Part shown: in pieces, positions 6,417-12,809 of the stretch
Numbering within the stretch: the first letter of the stretch is position 1
Layout: every line of letters starts with the position of its first letter
Origin: a virus
Length of the DNA stretch: 22,555 bases
Virus record (IMG/VR): IMGVR_UViG_3300042569_000185
Location: 1 to 22,555 of that record
Direction: 5' to 3' (one strand)
Made by a program: the position numbers and the translations under genes
Notes under the pieces: generated by a model
Databases searched by the model: none
What the model was told of the DNA's origin: nothing
Seen by the model: the letters and a program-made list of their open reading frames with translations, nothing else

Positions 6417-6655
6417 AACAATGCTTTAAATGTCGCAGGATGCTTTCACTGGATGAATACACGGAGAACAAAAGAGGATATACTTTAAAAACTGACATGG
6501 GTAAAAACAGAGTTTGTAAGATATGCAACTTTGATTCAGCAGTCAGAAAAAAAAGCCTTGTTTCGTATAACTATGATCAAGGTAAATTTGAAGTAATTAA
6601 TTTTAATAACATTGGAGAAGTTGGAGAATACTTTGAGAAAAATAAACTGATATGA
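6413..6655 (+). CDS. Zinc-ribbon protein
   Basis: 80 residues with two CxxC knuckles, C4-F-K-C7 and C35-K-I-C38, 27 residues apart, forming a probable zinc ribbon. The text around them (CRRMLSLDEYTENK ... RVCKIC) resembles small HNH-associated or RNA-polymerase-type zinc fingers seen in many phages. I chose the ATG at 6413 instead of the in-frame one at 6395 because it creates the same ATGA junction used by all neighbours and puts the CxxC right at the N-terminus, as usual. No nuclease residues are present, so it is likely a nucleic-acid or protein-binding module. Confidence 0.7.
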   Translation: MKQCFKCRRMLSLDEYTENKRGYTLKTDMGKNRVCKICNFDSAVRKKSLVSYNYDQGKFEVINFNNIGEVGEYFEKNKLI

Positions 6656-7053
6656 ATCAAACAATAGAAAAAGTAAAGACAATCATTAAACGTGATGAAC
6701 TAAATTTAAAAACACGGAAACAAGAAATTGTGTACAAAAGAGCTTATTTAATGCACGTATTGAGATGTCAACATATGACATTTTACAAAATAGGTGATTT
6801 ATTTAACCTTGATCATTCAACTGCAGTTTATCAATGTAAAATGGTTAACCGTTATTTAAACGAAATCAAAGATCCAGTGTATATTAATTTAATTCAGGAA
6901 TATTTAGAAGAGTTTGAAGATATAAAGCATATCAAAGTTGAATACAATTTGGCTAAAGATGTGTTACAATGTCGAAATCTACATGATATTAAAATCATCA
7001 AAAAACGAATTATAGAAAATAAATATGATATTGATGCAACCTTTTTAGAATAA
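6652..7053 (+). CDS. DnaA domain IV-like DNA-binding protein
   Basis: 133 residues. The first 75 residues match the C-terminal DNA-binding domain of DnaA: a helical N-terminal part (KQEIVYKRAYLMHVLRC), then HTH residues 46-68 with the signature L53-D-H-S-T-A-V59, equivalent to the R/L-D-H-[ST]-T-V of DnaA. There is no AAA+ ATPase. The remaining residues are helical and unassigned. Such stand-alone DnaA-type HTH proteins occur in Bacteroidota phages and probably bind DnaA-box-like sites, either to direct replication or to hold host DnaA away from the phage origin; both are inference. ATGA start. It ends the early chain just before a new promoter. Confidence 0.75.
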   Translation: MNQTIEKVKTIIKRDELNLKTRKQEIVYKRAYLMHVLRCQHMTFYKIGDLFNLDHSTAVYQCKMVNRYLNEIKDPVYINLIQEYLEEFEDIKHIKVEYNLAKDVLQCRNLHDIKIIKKRIIENKYDIDATFLE

Positions 7054-7060
7054 GATTCTT

Positions 7061-7068
7061 TATATTTG
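7061..7068 (+). promoter_or_regulatory. -7 box TATATTTG upstream of candidate structured RNA
   Basis: TATATTTG matches TAnnTTTG exactly and shares the flanks of the early promoter (tttaTATATTTGt). No TTTG is found at the -33 position; only a T run (7042-7046) is near. Transcription should begin about 7073-7078, immediately before the first pseudoknot strand, so the RNA would start cleanly with the structure. Confidence 0.6.
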
Positions 7069-7074
7069 TGAATG

Positions 7075-7163
7075 AGTTGGCTCGACACCATAAACTCAAA
7101 AGGAATTATTAACCCTTGTATTGAAACGAAAGTCGAGCCTCGTGGATATGCAGGGGTTTTTTA
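7075..7163 (+). ncRNA. Candidate pseudoknotted leader RNA or small RNA
   Basis: Two long interleaved helices. Helix 1: GGCTCGAC (7079-7086) with GTCGAGCC (7132-7139), 8 perfect pairs. Helix 2: 7111-7121 (AACCCTTGTAT) with 7148-7158 (ATGCAGGGGTT), 11 pairs including two G-U. The strand order 1-2-1'-2' is that of an H-type pseudoknot with loops of 24, 10 and 8 bases. Helix 2 runs straight into six T (7157-7162), so it doubles as an intrinsic terminator stem. Only if the helices are mutually exclusive in time would helix 1 act as switch. Either a riboswitch/attenuator for the nucleotide cassette starting at 7179, or a free small RNA of about 90 bases. I could not match it to a known RNA family. 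Confidence 0.65.
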
Positions 7164-7178
7164 TTTAAATTAATTTAT

Positions 7179-7442
7179 ATGAATATTTTAGAAAAAGCAA
7201 ATGAAATTGTAAATCTTCGATCAGAAGAAAAAGAAAGAGAGTACGGACCTTTTATAGAAGGTATGGAAAGATCCGCTAAAATTTTAAGTGGAATGACAGG
7301 GGATGAAATTGATGCGTCATTTATGTATAAAGCACTAATAGCATTAAAACTTTCAAGAGAGTCGTACAATCACAAAGAAGATAATTTATTAGACGCTGTA
7401 GCGTATTTAGGAAGTTTAAATAATTATTACAATGAAAAATAA
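7179..7442 (+). CDS. Small all-helical protein (DUF6378-like), possible nucleotide hydrolase relative
   Basis: 87 residues, predicted all-alpha. The C-terminal half, YKALIALKLSRESYNHKEDN followed by LLDAVAYL, resembles a phage family of unknown function (DUF6378 as I recall). The E-D-x3-D-A-x2-Y pattern recalls the metal-binding helix of all-alpha NTP pyrophosphohydrolases (MazG/dUTPase-2 superfamily). It is the first gene behind the structured leader and overlaps the ThyA-fold gene by 11 bases; a MazG-like gene follows, so a nucleotide-pool role is reasonable. The catalytic claim is inference from pattern and context. Confidence 0.7.
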   Translation: MNILEKANEIVNLRSEEKEREYGPFIEGMERSAKILSGMTGDEIDASFMYKALIALKLSRESYNHKEDNLLDAVAYLGSLNNYYNEK

Positions 7443-8073
7443 ATTTAAAAATGCAGAGGAAGTATTTAAACATTATTACGATTTAATTAGTAATGAAGGT
7501 TTGAACAACGGTAACACACATTCTATTTTTAATTGTGGTTTTTACATTGAAAATCCATTAGACAATGAAGTGACATTAGCATTTAGAAAGTGGAATAAAA
7601 ATTACGCAAATTTCGAATGGGAATGGTATTTAAGCGGAGATCCAGATGCTACTGAAATTGCAAAAAGAGCACCTATTTGGTTAAATCATATGGATGAAAA
7701 TGGTTTAGTTCGTTCTAATTATGGTTGGCAATGGTTGAGAAAAAACCAATTAAAAATGGTTATTAATAAACTTGCCAGTAATAAAGACACAAGACAAGCA
7801 GTTATTTCTATTTACGACGGTAAAGAAATAGGTTGGTATGAAAATGATACTCCATGCACTTTATCAATACATTTTCAAATAATAAATAACTTACTGTGCA
7901 TGACAGTTAATATGAGATCAAATGACTTATGGTTTGGTTTCTGCAATGATCAATATTGCTTCAGTAAACTTCAAGAAATGGTTTCTAAAGAATTGAAATT
8001 AGAAATTGGATGGTATTATCACTTTACATCAAACATGCATTTATACAACAACTATTTAAATAAAAACAAATGA
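7432..8073 (+). CDS. ThyA-fold enzyme, candidate dCMP hydroxymethylase
   Basis: 213 residues of the thymidylate synthase superfamily, which transfers a one-carbon unit from methylene-tetrahydrofolate to C5 of a pyrimidine nucleotide. Visible sites: YG-Q-W (98-101), DTR (119-121), catalytic Cys142 in DTPC, MRSND (161-165) and the H203-L-Y205 dUMP-site motif. ThyA normally continues G-V-P-F-N, where Asn177 (E. coli) reads uracil. Here the ungapped match is F-C-N-D, putting Asp173 at that place. Asp there, and the string MRSND-x2-FGF-x-ND, match T4 dCMP hydroxymethylase (gp42) as I remember it. That suggests dCMP as substrate, giving 5-hydroxymethyl- or 5-methyl-dCMP. The enzyme stops just after HLY and lacks the usual C-terminal closing segment. 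A gap of one residue would restore Asn172, so plain thymidylate synthase is the alternative. Confidence 0.8.
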   Translation: MKNKFKNAEEVFKHYYDLISNEGLNNGNTHSIFNCGFYIENPLDNEVTLAFRKWNKNYANFEWEWYLSGDPDATEIAKRAPIWLNHMDENGLVRSNYGWQWLRKNQLKMVINKLASNKDTRQAVISIYDGKEIGWYENDTPCTLSIHFQIINNLLCMTVNMRSNDLWFGFCNDQYCFSKLQEMVSKELKLEIGWYYHFTSNMHLYNNYLNKNK

Positions 8074-8372
8074 AACTAACAAACGAATTTGAACCAATTA
8101 GAATTTGGGCAACAGAAAAAGGAATTTTAACAAAAGGAGATATTAAAACTCAATATGTTAAATTTCAAGAAGAAGCAGGAGAACTTGCAAAAGCAATTAT
8201 CAATAATGACAATGCTGAAATAATTGATGCAATTGGAGATTGTATCGTTGTATTAACCTCGATAGCTAGATTCAATGGTACAGACATTGAAGAATGTATC
8301 AATAGTGCATACAATGTTATTGCAAAAAGAAAAGGATCAATGGTTAATGGAAGCTTTATAAAACAAAAATAA
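8070..8372 (+). CDS. MazG-like nucleotide pyrophosphohydrolase
   Basis: 100 residues, a single all-alpha NTP-PPase domain. The metal-binding pattern is clear: E31-E-A-G-E35 (residues about 31-35) on one helix, then E-I-I-D-A-I-G-D on the next (about 50-57). These enzymes cut (d)NTPs to monophosphate and pyrophosphate. Phage members can remove unwanted dNTPs; T4 gp56 dCTPase belongs to the same superfamily. Directly downstream of the dCMP-enzyme candidate (ATGA overlap, 8070-8073), it could supply dCMP or clear dCTP. Substrate is inferred from context only. Confidence 0.82.
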   Translation: MKLTNEFEPIRIWATEKGILTKGDIKTQYVKFQEEAGELAKAIINNDNAEIIDAIGDCIVVLTSIARFNGTDIEECINSAYNVIAKRKGSMVNGSFIKQK

Positions 8373-8373
8373 T

Positions 8374-8793
8374 ATGAGAACGTACTTAGCAAAAATTAGA
8401 ATTCCTGAAGAAATTAAAAATGAATCAACAGGATCAATTGGTGAAAAAGTATTTGAATTATGGTTTAAGTACAATTATGCAGATGAACCATTGTTTAAAC
8501 AGTCAGCAGATAGAGATTTTCAAAAAATAGATTTTGCTGATCACAAAGGTTACACATATCAAATAAAAGCTACAAAAGCAAAAACATATACGTTTAATTG
8601 TGAAATAGAGTACGCTAATGAGTATTTAAACTCTGAGCTGTACGTTTTTATTCAAATGGATGAAAAGTATGCTTATATTGAACCTATATGCAAAAAGGAA
8701 GATGTATTAGTAAAACTTAAGAAATCATTTATTGAGGATAAAAAATGCTTTTTATATATTAGCGATCTTTTTCAACAAAAACTATTTATATGA
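8374..8793 (+). CDS. PD-(D/E)XK-like nuclease candidate (Mrr-type motif)
   Basis: 139 residues. The order of motifs fits the restriction-endonuclease fold: E24 in a first helix (GEKVFELWFK), D53 in a strand (KIDF), then Q63-I-K65 (YQIKAT), that is D-x9-Q-x-K as in Mrr-like nucleases, followed by more strands and helices. The first two strands surround a polar loop (DHKGYTY). It sits after the ThyA-fold and MazG-like genes and ends in an ATGA overlap with the replication initiator. It may digest host or competing DNA, possibly sparing modified phage DNA; that is inference. It lacks a second domain for DNA specificity, so it could act with a partner or be a non-nuclease member of the fold. Confidence 0.58.
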   Translation: MRTYLAKIRIPEEIKNESTGSIGEKVFELWFKYNYADEPLFKQSADRDFQKIDFADHKGYTYQIKATKAKTYTFNCEIEYANEYLNSELYVFIQMDEKYAYIEPICKKEDVLVKLKKSFIEDKKCFLYISDLFQQKLFI

Positions 8794-9407
8794 GCGGCTG
8801 GATAAAAATACATAGACAGATTTTAGAGTGGGAATGGTACTCAGATAATAATTCGTTTCGTGTTTTTATGCATCTTATTTTAACGGCTAACCATAAGAAA
8901 AAGCGTTACAAAGGAATAGAACTTAAAGCGGGTAGTGTAATTACTTCCCGCGATATTCTAGCTTATCAAACAGGCTTAACAGTACGCCAAGTGAGAACAG
9001 CACTAAACAAGTTAAAAATGACCAACGAATTGACCATCAAAACTAACTCGCAAGGAACTGTAATTGAAGTAGTTAACTATGAGAAATATCAGCTACAGTC
9101 CAGCGAAATGACCAACGAAGGACCAACGAGTGACCAACAAGTGACCAGTAACAAGAAGGATAAGAAAGAAAGAAGTATATTTATACCTCCAAATTTTAAT
9201 GAAATTCTAGAATATTGCATGCAAAATAATGTTGAAGTTGACGCTAATAAATTCATTAACTTTTACGAATCAAAAGGATGGATGGTAGGTAAAAACAAAA
9301 TGAAAGATTGGAAAGCTGCAATAAGAAACTGGAGCAAGCCAACACAACAAGAAATGATTTATGATCCTTTAGTGGAAAAAGCAAGACAAAATGGATATAT
9401 TAAGTAA
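8790..9407 (+). CDS. Replication initiator-like winged-helix protein (DnaD-type)
   Basis: 205 residues. The N-terminal 95 residues (GWIKIHRQILEWEWYSDNNS, then VFMHLILTANHKKK, GSVITSRDILAYQTGL and VRTALNKL) match the widespread phage initiator winged helix. A variable Ser/Thr/Gln linker (about 103-128) is followed by a C-terminal helical part (about 145-180, FYESKGWMVGKNKMKDWKAA), the end that is typical for DnaD/DnaT-like helicase-loading proteins. It precedes the helicase gene, with a 17-base overlap. Expected role: recognise the origin and recruit the helicase. If the origin lies within the coding sequence of the initiator, as in lambda O, the reiterated 'gaccaacga/gaccaacaa' tract (about 9019-9145) inside it could be iterons. 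Confidence 0.82.
   Translation: MSGWIKIHRQILEWEWYSDNNSFRVFMHLILTANHKKKRYKGIELKAGSVITSRDILAYQTGLTVRQVRTALNKLKMTNELTIKTNSQGTVIEVVNYEKYQLQSSEMTNEGPTSDQQVTSNKKDKKERSIFIPPNFNEILEYCMQNNVEVDANKFINFYESKGWMVGKNKMKDWKAAIRNWSKPTQQEMIYDPLVEKARQNGYIK
9019..9148 (+). repeat. Short GACCAACGA-like repeats inside initiator gene (iteron candidate)
   Basis: Within the linker-coding part of the initiator gene, 'tgaccaacga' or close variants (tgaccaacgaa, tgaccatcaa, tgaccaacgaa, ggaccaacga, tgaccaacaa, tgaccagtaa) recur at about 9019, 9032, 9109, 9120, 9131 and 9141, all on the same strand. The last four are spaced 10-11 bases, one helical turn. This resembles the iteron block inside lambda-type O genes, where the initiator binds its own coding sequence. 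The reading frame changes between copies, so it is not only a peptide repeat. Confidence 0.5.
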
Positions 9408-10326
9408 AGGTAGTTCGCAGCAGTATTTGCTCGACTACAAAGCAGGTAGAATAAAACAAGGTTTAGGTTTAGAATGTTCATTAGATGATAATCTTCGATA
9501 CAAACCAAAACAGCTTAACATAATTCTTGGGCATGATAACGTAGGAAAAACTTATTGGATTAATTGGTATTTTCTTTCTCTTGCATTAAAACATGATATT
9601 AAGTTTATAATATGGTCTGGTGAAAATCAATACGGTCAGATCTTGCGAGACATGATACAGATTTACTCTGGCAAACCTTATAAAGAATTAAATGAGCAAC
9701 AAATTTTATCTTACTCAACTTACATAGAACAGTTTTTTGATTTTGTAGATAACAGCAAGCTTTACAAACCGGCTGAGTTATTTGAGATATTTAAAAAGTC
9801 AGATGCTCATGCTTGTTTGATTGATCCATACACTGGACTTGATAGAGAAATGGGTTACGAAGGCAATTATAAGTTTTTGAACGCAGCACGTCAATTTGTA
9901 AATGAAACAGGTAAGTCAATCTACATAAACACGCATCCTAACACGGAATCAGGAAGAGCAGGAAACTTATACCCTGATCAACACATGTGGAAAGGTCATT
10001 TGAAACCTCCGATGAAAGATCACATCGAAGGCGGAAAAGCATTTTTAAATCGTTGTGATGATATGTTTGTAATTCACAGATTAGTAAAACACGAAACAAT
10101 GAGATTTGTAACTTTGATATCAGTTGAGAAAGTAAAGGACACGGACACAGGTGGAAAGATTACTGCATTAGATGATTTTATTATGTGCGATTTCAATAAC
10201 GGATTAGGATTTACAATCAACGGAAATGATCCATTAAAACCGTTTAGACCTAAAGCACCAACTCAGGCAAAGATTACAATGGTAGAACAGAAAATTAATG
10301 CATTAAAAAACACGGAATGGACATAG
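9391..10326 (+). CDS. RecA-fold helicase/ATPase (DnaB-like)
   Basis: 311 residues with a RecA-type core. Walker A G47-HDNV-G52-K53-T54, Walker B-like hydrophobic strand ending in Asp (HACLIDPYTG, about 141-150), a strand ending in Thr-His (SIYINTHPN) as sensor, and a DDMFVIHR strand. There is no primase or zinc domain and the N-terminal domain of host DnaB is missing, so this is the short phage-type replicative helicase, or a Sak4-like RecA relative. Location straight after the initiator favours helicase. A short Pro-rich C-terminal tail (RPKAPTQAK) may bind partners. The start at 9391 lies inside the initiator end. Confidence 0.8.
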   Translation: MDILSKGSSQQYLLDYKAGRIKQGLGLECSLDDNLRYKPKQLNIILGHDNVGKTYWINWYFLSLALKHDIKFIIWSGENQYGQILRDMIQIYSGKPYKELNEQQILSYSTYIEQFFDFVDNSKLYKPAELFEIFKKSDAHACLIDPYTGLDREMGYEGNYKFLNAARQFVNETGKSIYINTHPNTESGRAGNLYPDQHMWKGHLKPPMKDHIEGGKAFLNRCDDMFVIHRLVKHETMRFVTLISVEKVKDTDTGGKITALDDFIMCDFNNGLGFTINGNDPLKPFRPKAPTQAKITMVEQKINALKNTEWT

Positions 10327-10613
10327 GACTAAAACTACTTTACATCAAAGGACTGATACAAAAGAACATTTGGAAAGTCAAACTAACAAGGGAAGAGTTG
10401 CAGGAAAAGAAGCCTGAAGCATTAGCTTACATCAACGGAGCTAAGGACACTGAGAACGACTTAAAGCAAGTGCAGTTAGCAATAGTTGAGCTTGAAACAG
10501 AACTACGTTTACACGGACGAGAAATCAACAGATGTCTGCATATAAACGGAGAATTAAAGAAAAGAATAGAGGAATTAGAACACGAACTTAAATTTAAAAA
10601 CGTAGAATTATGA
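10317..10613 (+). CDS. Small coiled-coil protein
   Basis: 98 residues. Residues about 45-97 form a heptad-patterned coiled coil (LKQVQLAIVELETELRLHGR, then ELKKRIEELEHELKF). Overlaps the helicase by 10 bases and the next gene by ATGA. The C-terminus, ELKFKNVEL, resembles that of the 55-aa coiled-coil gene at 13656 (ELNFRKNTVEL), which suggests a common origin. Probably an oligomerising accessory of replication; function unknown. Confidence 0.65.
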   Translation: MDIGLKLLYIKGLIQKNIWKVKLTREELQEKKPEALAYINGAKDTENDLKQVQLAIVELETELRLHGREINRCLHINGELKKRIEELEHELKFKNVEL

Positions 10614-10864
10614 GAAAAGAGCACAAACTAGTTGCACTATGTGCAGTATTACCAGTATTAGCAGATTGGATTGAAGATTTAAACGACCAATCAGTATTTA
10701 AACAAGACCTAAAGCGTAAAGCAAATATGTTTATGCAGGAAATTAGACGAGTAGATGACCAAGTTTTAAGGATTTACGGAGAGAACCGAGAGCAAATCTA
10801 TGAGCAACAAGTTGACTTGCAGATTAAGTTTCGTCAATTTGTAGAATCTATAATTGTAGACTAA
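10610..10864 (+). CDS. Hypothetical helical protein
   Basis: 84 residues, all-helical (LVALCAVLPVLADWIEDLND, then KANMFMQEIRRVDDQVLRIY and a Gln/Arg-rich end). I have the impression of similar proteins beside helicase and NinG genes in other Bacteroidota phages, so a replication accessory is plausible. It begins by ATGA and its TAATG end is shared with the NinG-like gene. No catalytic motif. Confidence 0.65.
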   Translation: MRKEHKLVALCAVLPVLADWIEDLNDQSVFKQDLKRKANMFMQEIRRVDDQVLRIYGENREQIYEQQVDLQIKFRQFVESIIVD

Positions 10865-11382
10865 TGCCAAGATGTAAGCATTGCAAACAAAAGTTTGAGC
10901 CTATCAGATTTAATCACAAATACTGCCTAGCTGATGAATGCATCAAAGCATTTGTAGCTGAGGTAAAAGAGAAGACTTGGAAGGAAACAAAAACACGAAT
11001 GAAAACAGAGTTAAAAACTACACAAGATTGGTTAAAGGAAGCTCAGACAATATTTAATCAATATGTAAGGTTTCGGGATTCTGGTTTAAACTGCATATCG
11101 TGTAACTTACCACCAAAGAAAAAGAACGCGGGACACTATTTTAGTTCTGGTGGACATTCAAACGTAAGGTTTGACCTAGATAACGTTCACTTACAATGCG
11201 AAGCGTGTAACACGTTTTTAAGTGGTAACCTTCTTAACTACCAGATAGGAATCGAAAAGCGAATCGGCGCAGACAGATTAATCGAACTTCAAGGACGCGC
11301 ACACCTTACGAAAAAATGGACTATTGACGAGTTAAAAGAATTGATAAATATTTACAAAAAAAAATGTGCAGAATTAAAATAA
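10864..11382 (+). CDS. ninG: NinG/Rap-like recombination endonuclease (HNH-type)
   Basis: 172 residues covering the whole lambda NinG pattern. N-terminal zinc cluster C4, C7, C21, C26; linker helix; second cluster C77-x2-C80; then the catalytic core AGHYFSSGG (89-97) and DNVHLQCEACN (106-116), with C112 and C115, and SGNLLNYQIG. NinG (Rap) resolves recombination intermediates such as D-loops and Holliday junctions, so it fits with the ERF annealase and exonuclease that follow. It is the last gene before the promoter at 11387 and starts by a TAATG overlap. Confidence 0.85.
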   Translation: MPRCKHCKQKFEPIRFNHKYCLADECIKAFVAEVKEKTWKETKTRMKTELKTTQDWLKEAQTIFNQYVRFRDSGLNCISCNLPPKKKNAGHYFSSGGHSNVRFDLDNVHLQCEACNTFLSGNLLNYQIGIEKRIGADRLIELQGRAHLTKKWTIDELKELINIYKKKCAELK

Positions 11383-11386
11383 GTGT

Positions 11387-11394
11387 TATATTTG
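11387..11394 (+). promoter_or_regulatory. Promoter -7 box for recombination genes
   Basis: TATATTTG between the NinG stop and the ERF start, with TGTG (11365-11368) 18 bases upstream as an approximate -33 element. The leader from about 11400 is A-rich (aacaaaaactaattttatg), matching Bacteroidota translation starts. Confidence 0.65.
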
Positions 11395-11416
11395 CATATA
11401 AACAAAAACTAATTTT

Positions 11417-11926
11417 ATGAAAAATCTATTTAAAGCGTTGGCAAATTTCCAGCAAGAAGTCCCAGTAATTCACAAAGCTACGCAAGGTTACGGCTATTCT
11501 TATTCGGACTTACCGAAAATCTTTAGTGTTATTAATCCGTTACTAAAAAAACACAGACTAGGATTTACTCAGTTGATTAACGACACTAATTTAGTTACGT
11601 GTTTATTTCACGTAGAAAGTGGCGAAACAATCGAAAGCACTACAGCTATTCCACAGAACGTAGCTTTAAAAGGTATGAACGATTTCCAAGTTATGGGGTC
11701 AGCTATTACTTACGTACGTCGTTACGCTATCAGTTCAATGTTAGGATTAGTAACCGACAAAGATACGGACGCAAGCGGTGAACAAATAAAGAAATTACCT
11801 ACCATAGACGCTAAACGATTCCAAAGCGCTATCGAAGCTATCCAAGCGGGTAAATACACACGTGAAGAACTAGAGTCTAAGTTCGCATTAACAGAAGGTC
11901 AAACCGATTTAATTAACGCGCTATGA
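11417..11926 (+). CDS. ERF-family single-strand annealing protein
   Basis: 169 residues. ERF hallmark segments: GYGYSYSDLPKIFSVINPLL (24-43), the beta segment with GFTQLI, and G94-SAITYVRRYAISSMLGL-V112-TDKDTDA. Proteins of this family (P22 Erf) form rings on ssDNA and pair complementary strands. The C-terminal 40 residues form a small helical region. It has its own promoter and an ATGA link to the exonuclease, which is the usual annealase-exonuclease pair (a functional analogue of lambda Bet-Exo). Confidence 0.88.
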   Translation: MKNLFKALANFQQEVPVIHKATQGYGYSYSDLPKIFSVINPLLKKHRLGFTQLINDTNLVTCLFHVESGETIESTTAIPQNVALKGMNDFQVMGSAITYVRRYAISSMLGLVTDKDTDASGEQIKKLPTIDAKRFQSAIEAIQAGKYTREELESKFALTEGQTDLINAL

Positions 11927-12603
11927 ATACTTTTAAAATTAGATGCTCTGCTATAGGAAAAATTATGAGTAGTCCGAGAAACAAATCGGAGTTACTTAGT
12001 CAAACTGCAAAGACTTACATCCACGAATTAGTCTTACAAGATAAATACGGAATTAGAAAAGAGTTCAGTTCACGTTACACTGACAAAGGAAACGAAGTAG
12101 AAAACGAATCAATCAACTTAGTAAACGAAGTTTTAGACGTTGGATTTATTTACAAGAATGAGGAGTTTTACGAGAATGATTGGATTACAGGTACACCCGA
12201 TGTAAACACAAACGAAGTTCTTTTAGATGTAAAATCAAGTTGGGACGGTACTACATTTCCATTCTTTGAGACTGAGATTCCTACAAAGGATTATTACTAT
12301 CAGTTGCAAGGCTATATGTGGCTAACAGGCAAACAACAATCAATGCTTTGTTACTGCCTTGTTGATACACCTCAACTAATGGTTGAAGATGAAGTAAGAC
12401 GCGCACACTGGAAACTTAATCTAATGGAGGAAAGTTTGGATCTAAGAGATGAAATACAGAAAAAACATATCTTTAGCCACATTCCAAAGAACAGACGTGT
12501 GAAAGTATTTTATGTACAGAAAGACGAAGCAGTCATTGAACGAATCAAGGAGCAGGTAGAGCTTTGCAGAGAGTATTATAACACTTTAATTAATTTCTTA
12601 TGA
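11923..12603 (+). CDS. YqaJ/lambda-exo-like 5'-3' exonuclease
   Basis: 226 residues. PD-(D/E)XK core: helix with E58/E60 (DKGNEVENE), ITGTPD93 and D102-V-K104 (LLDVKSSWD), then a YQLQGYMWLTG helix (126-136) found in YqaJ-type recombinases. The enzyme should resect double-stranded DNA ends to give 3' tails for the ERF partner immediately upstream (ATGA overlap). C-terminal third is helical and basic. Confidence 0.85.
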   Translation: MNTFKIRCSAIGKIMSSPRNKSELLSQTAKTYIHELVLQDKYGIRKEFSSRYTDKGNEVENESINLVNEVLDVGFIYKNEEFYENDWITGTPDVNTNEVLLDVKSSWDGTTFPFFETEIPTKDYYYQLQGYMWLTGKQQSMLCYCLVDTPQLMVEDEVRRAHWKLNLMEESLDLRDEIQKKHIFSHIPKNRRVKVFYVQKDEAVIERIKEQVELCREYYNTLINFL

Positions 12604-12809
12604 GTGTATTAGAATGGTTATTAAACAACTTAATTTCAGAGCCAATTTCAGAAAATGATTTTAAACATAATTCAATGTTATGGGATAAAGCACAAGAATA
12701 CGAAACGCAACAATTAGAACAAGCGTATTTCGATGGTACTAATTTTGAAACTAATGGATTTGGTAATGATGCAAGTAAATATGTTAGACAACTAAAAAAC
12801 GAATTATGA
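12600..12809 (+). CDS. Hypothetical protein (69 aa)
   Basis: 69 residues, acidic, helical N-terminal half (MSVLEWLLNNLISEPISEND, then KAQEYETQQLEQAYFDGTNF) and a polar end. ATGA junctions on both sides. No family recognised; perhaps an accessory of the recombination genes by location. Confidence 0.6.
   Translation: MSVLEWLLNNLISEPISENDFKHNSMLWDKAQEYETQQLEQAYFDGTNFETNGFGNDASKYVRQLKNEL

Noticed and set aside
6894-7091. Minus-strand open frame opposite the DnaA-like gene
   Set aside because: All genes with recognisable families are on + and this frame is an antisense shadow with biased composition and no motif.
7079-7139. Inverted repeat as transposon end or attachment site
   Set aside because: No transposase, integrase or target duplication nearby; the interleaved second helix and U run fit RNA structure better.
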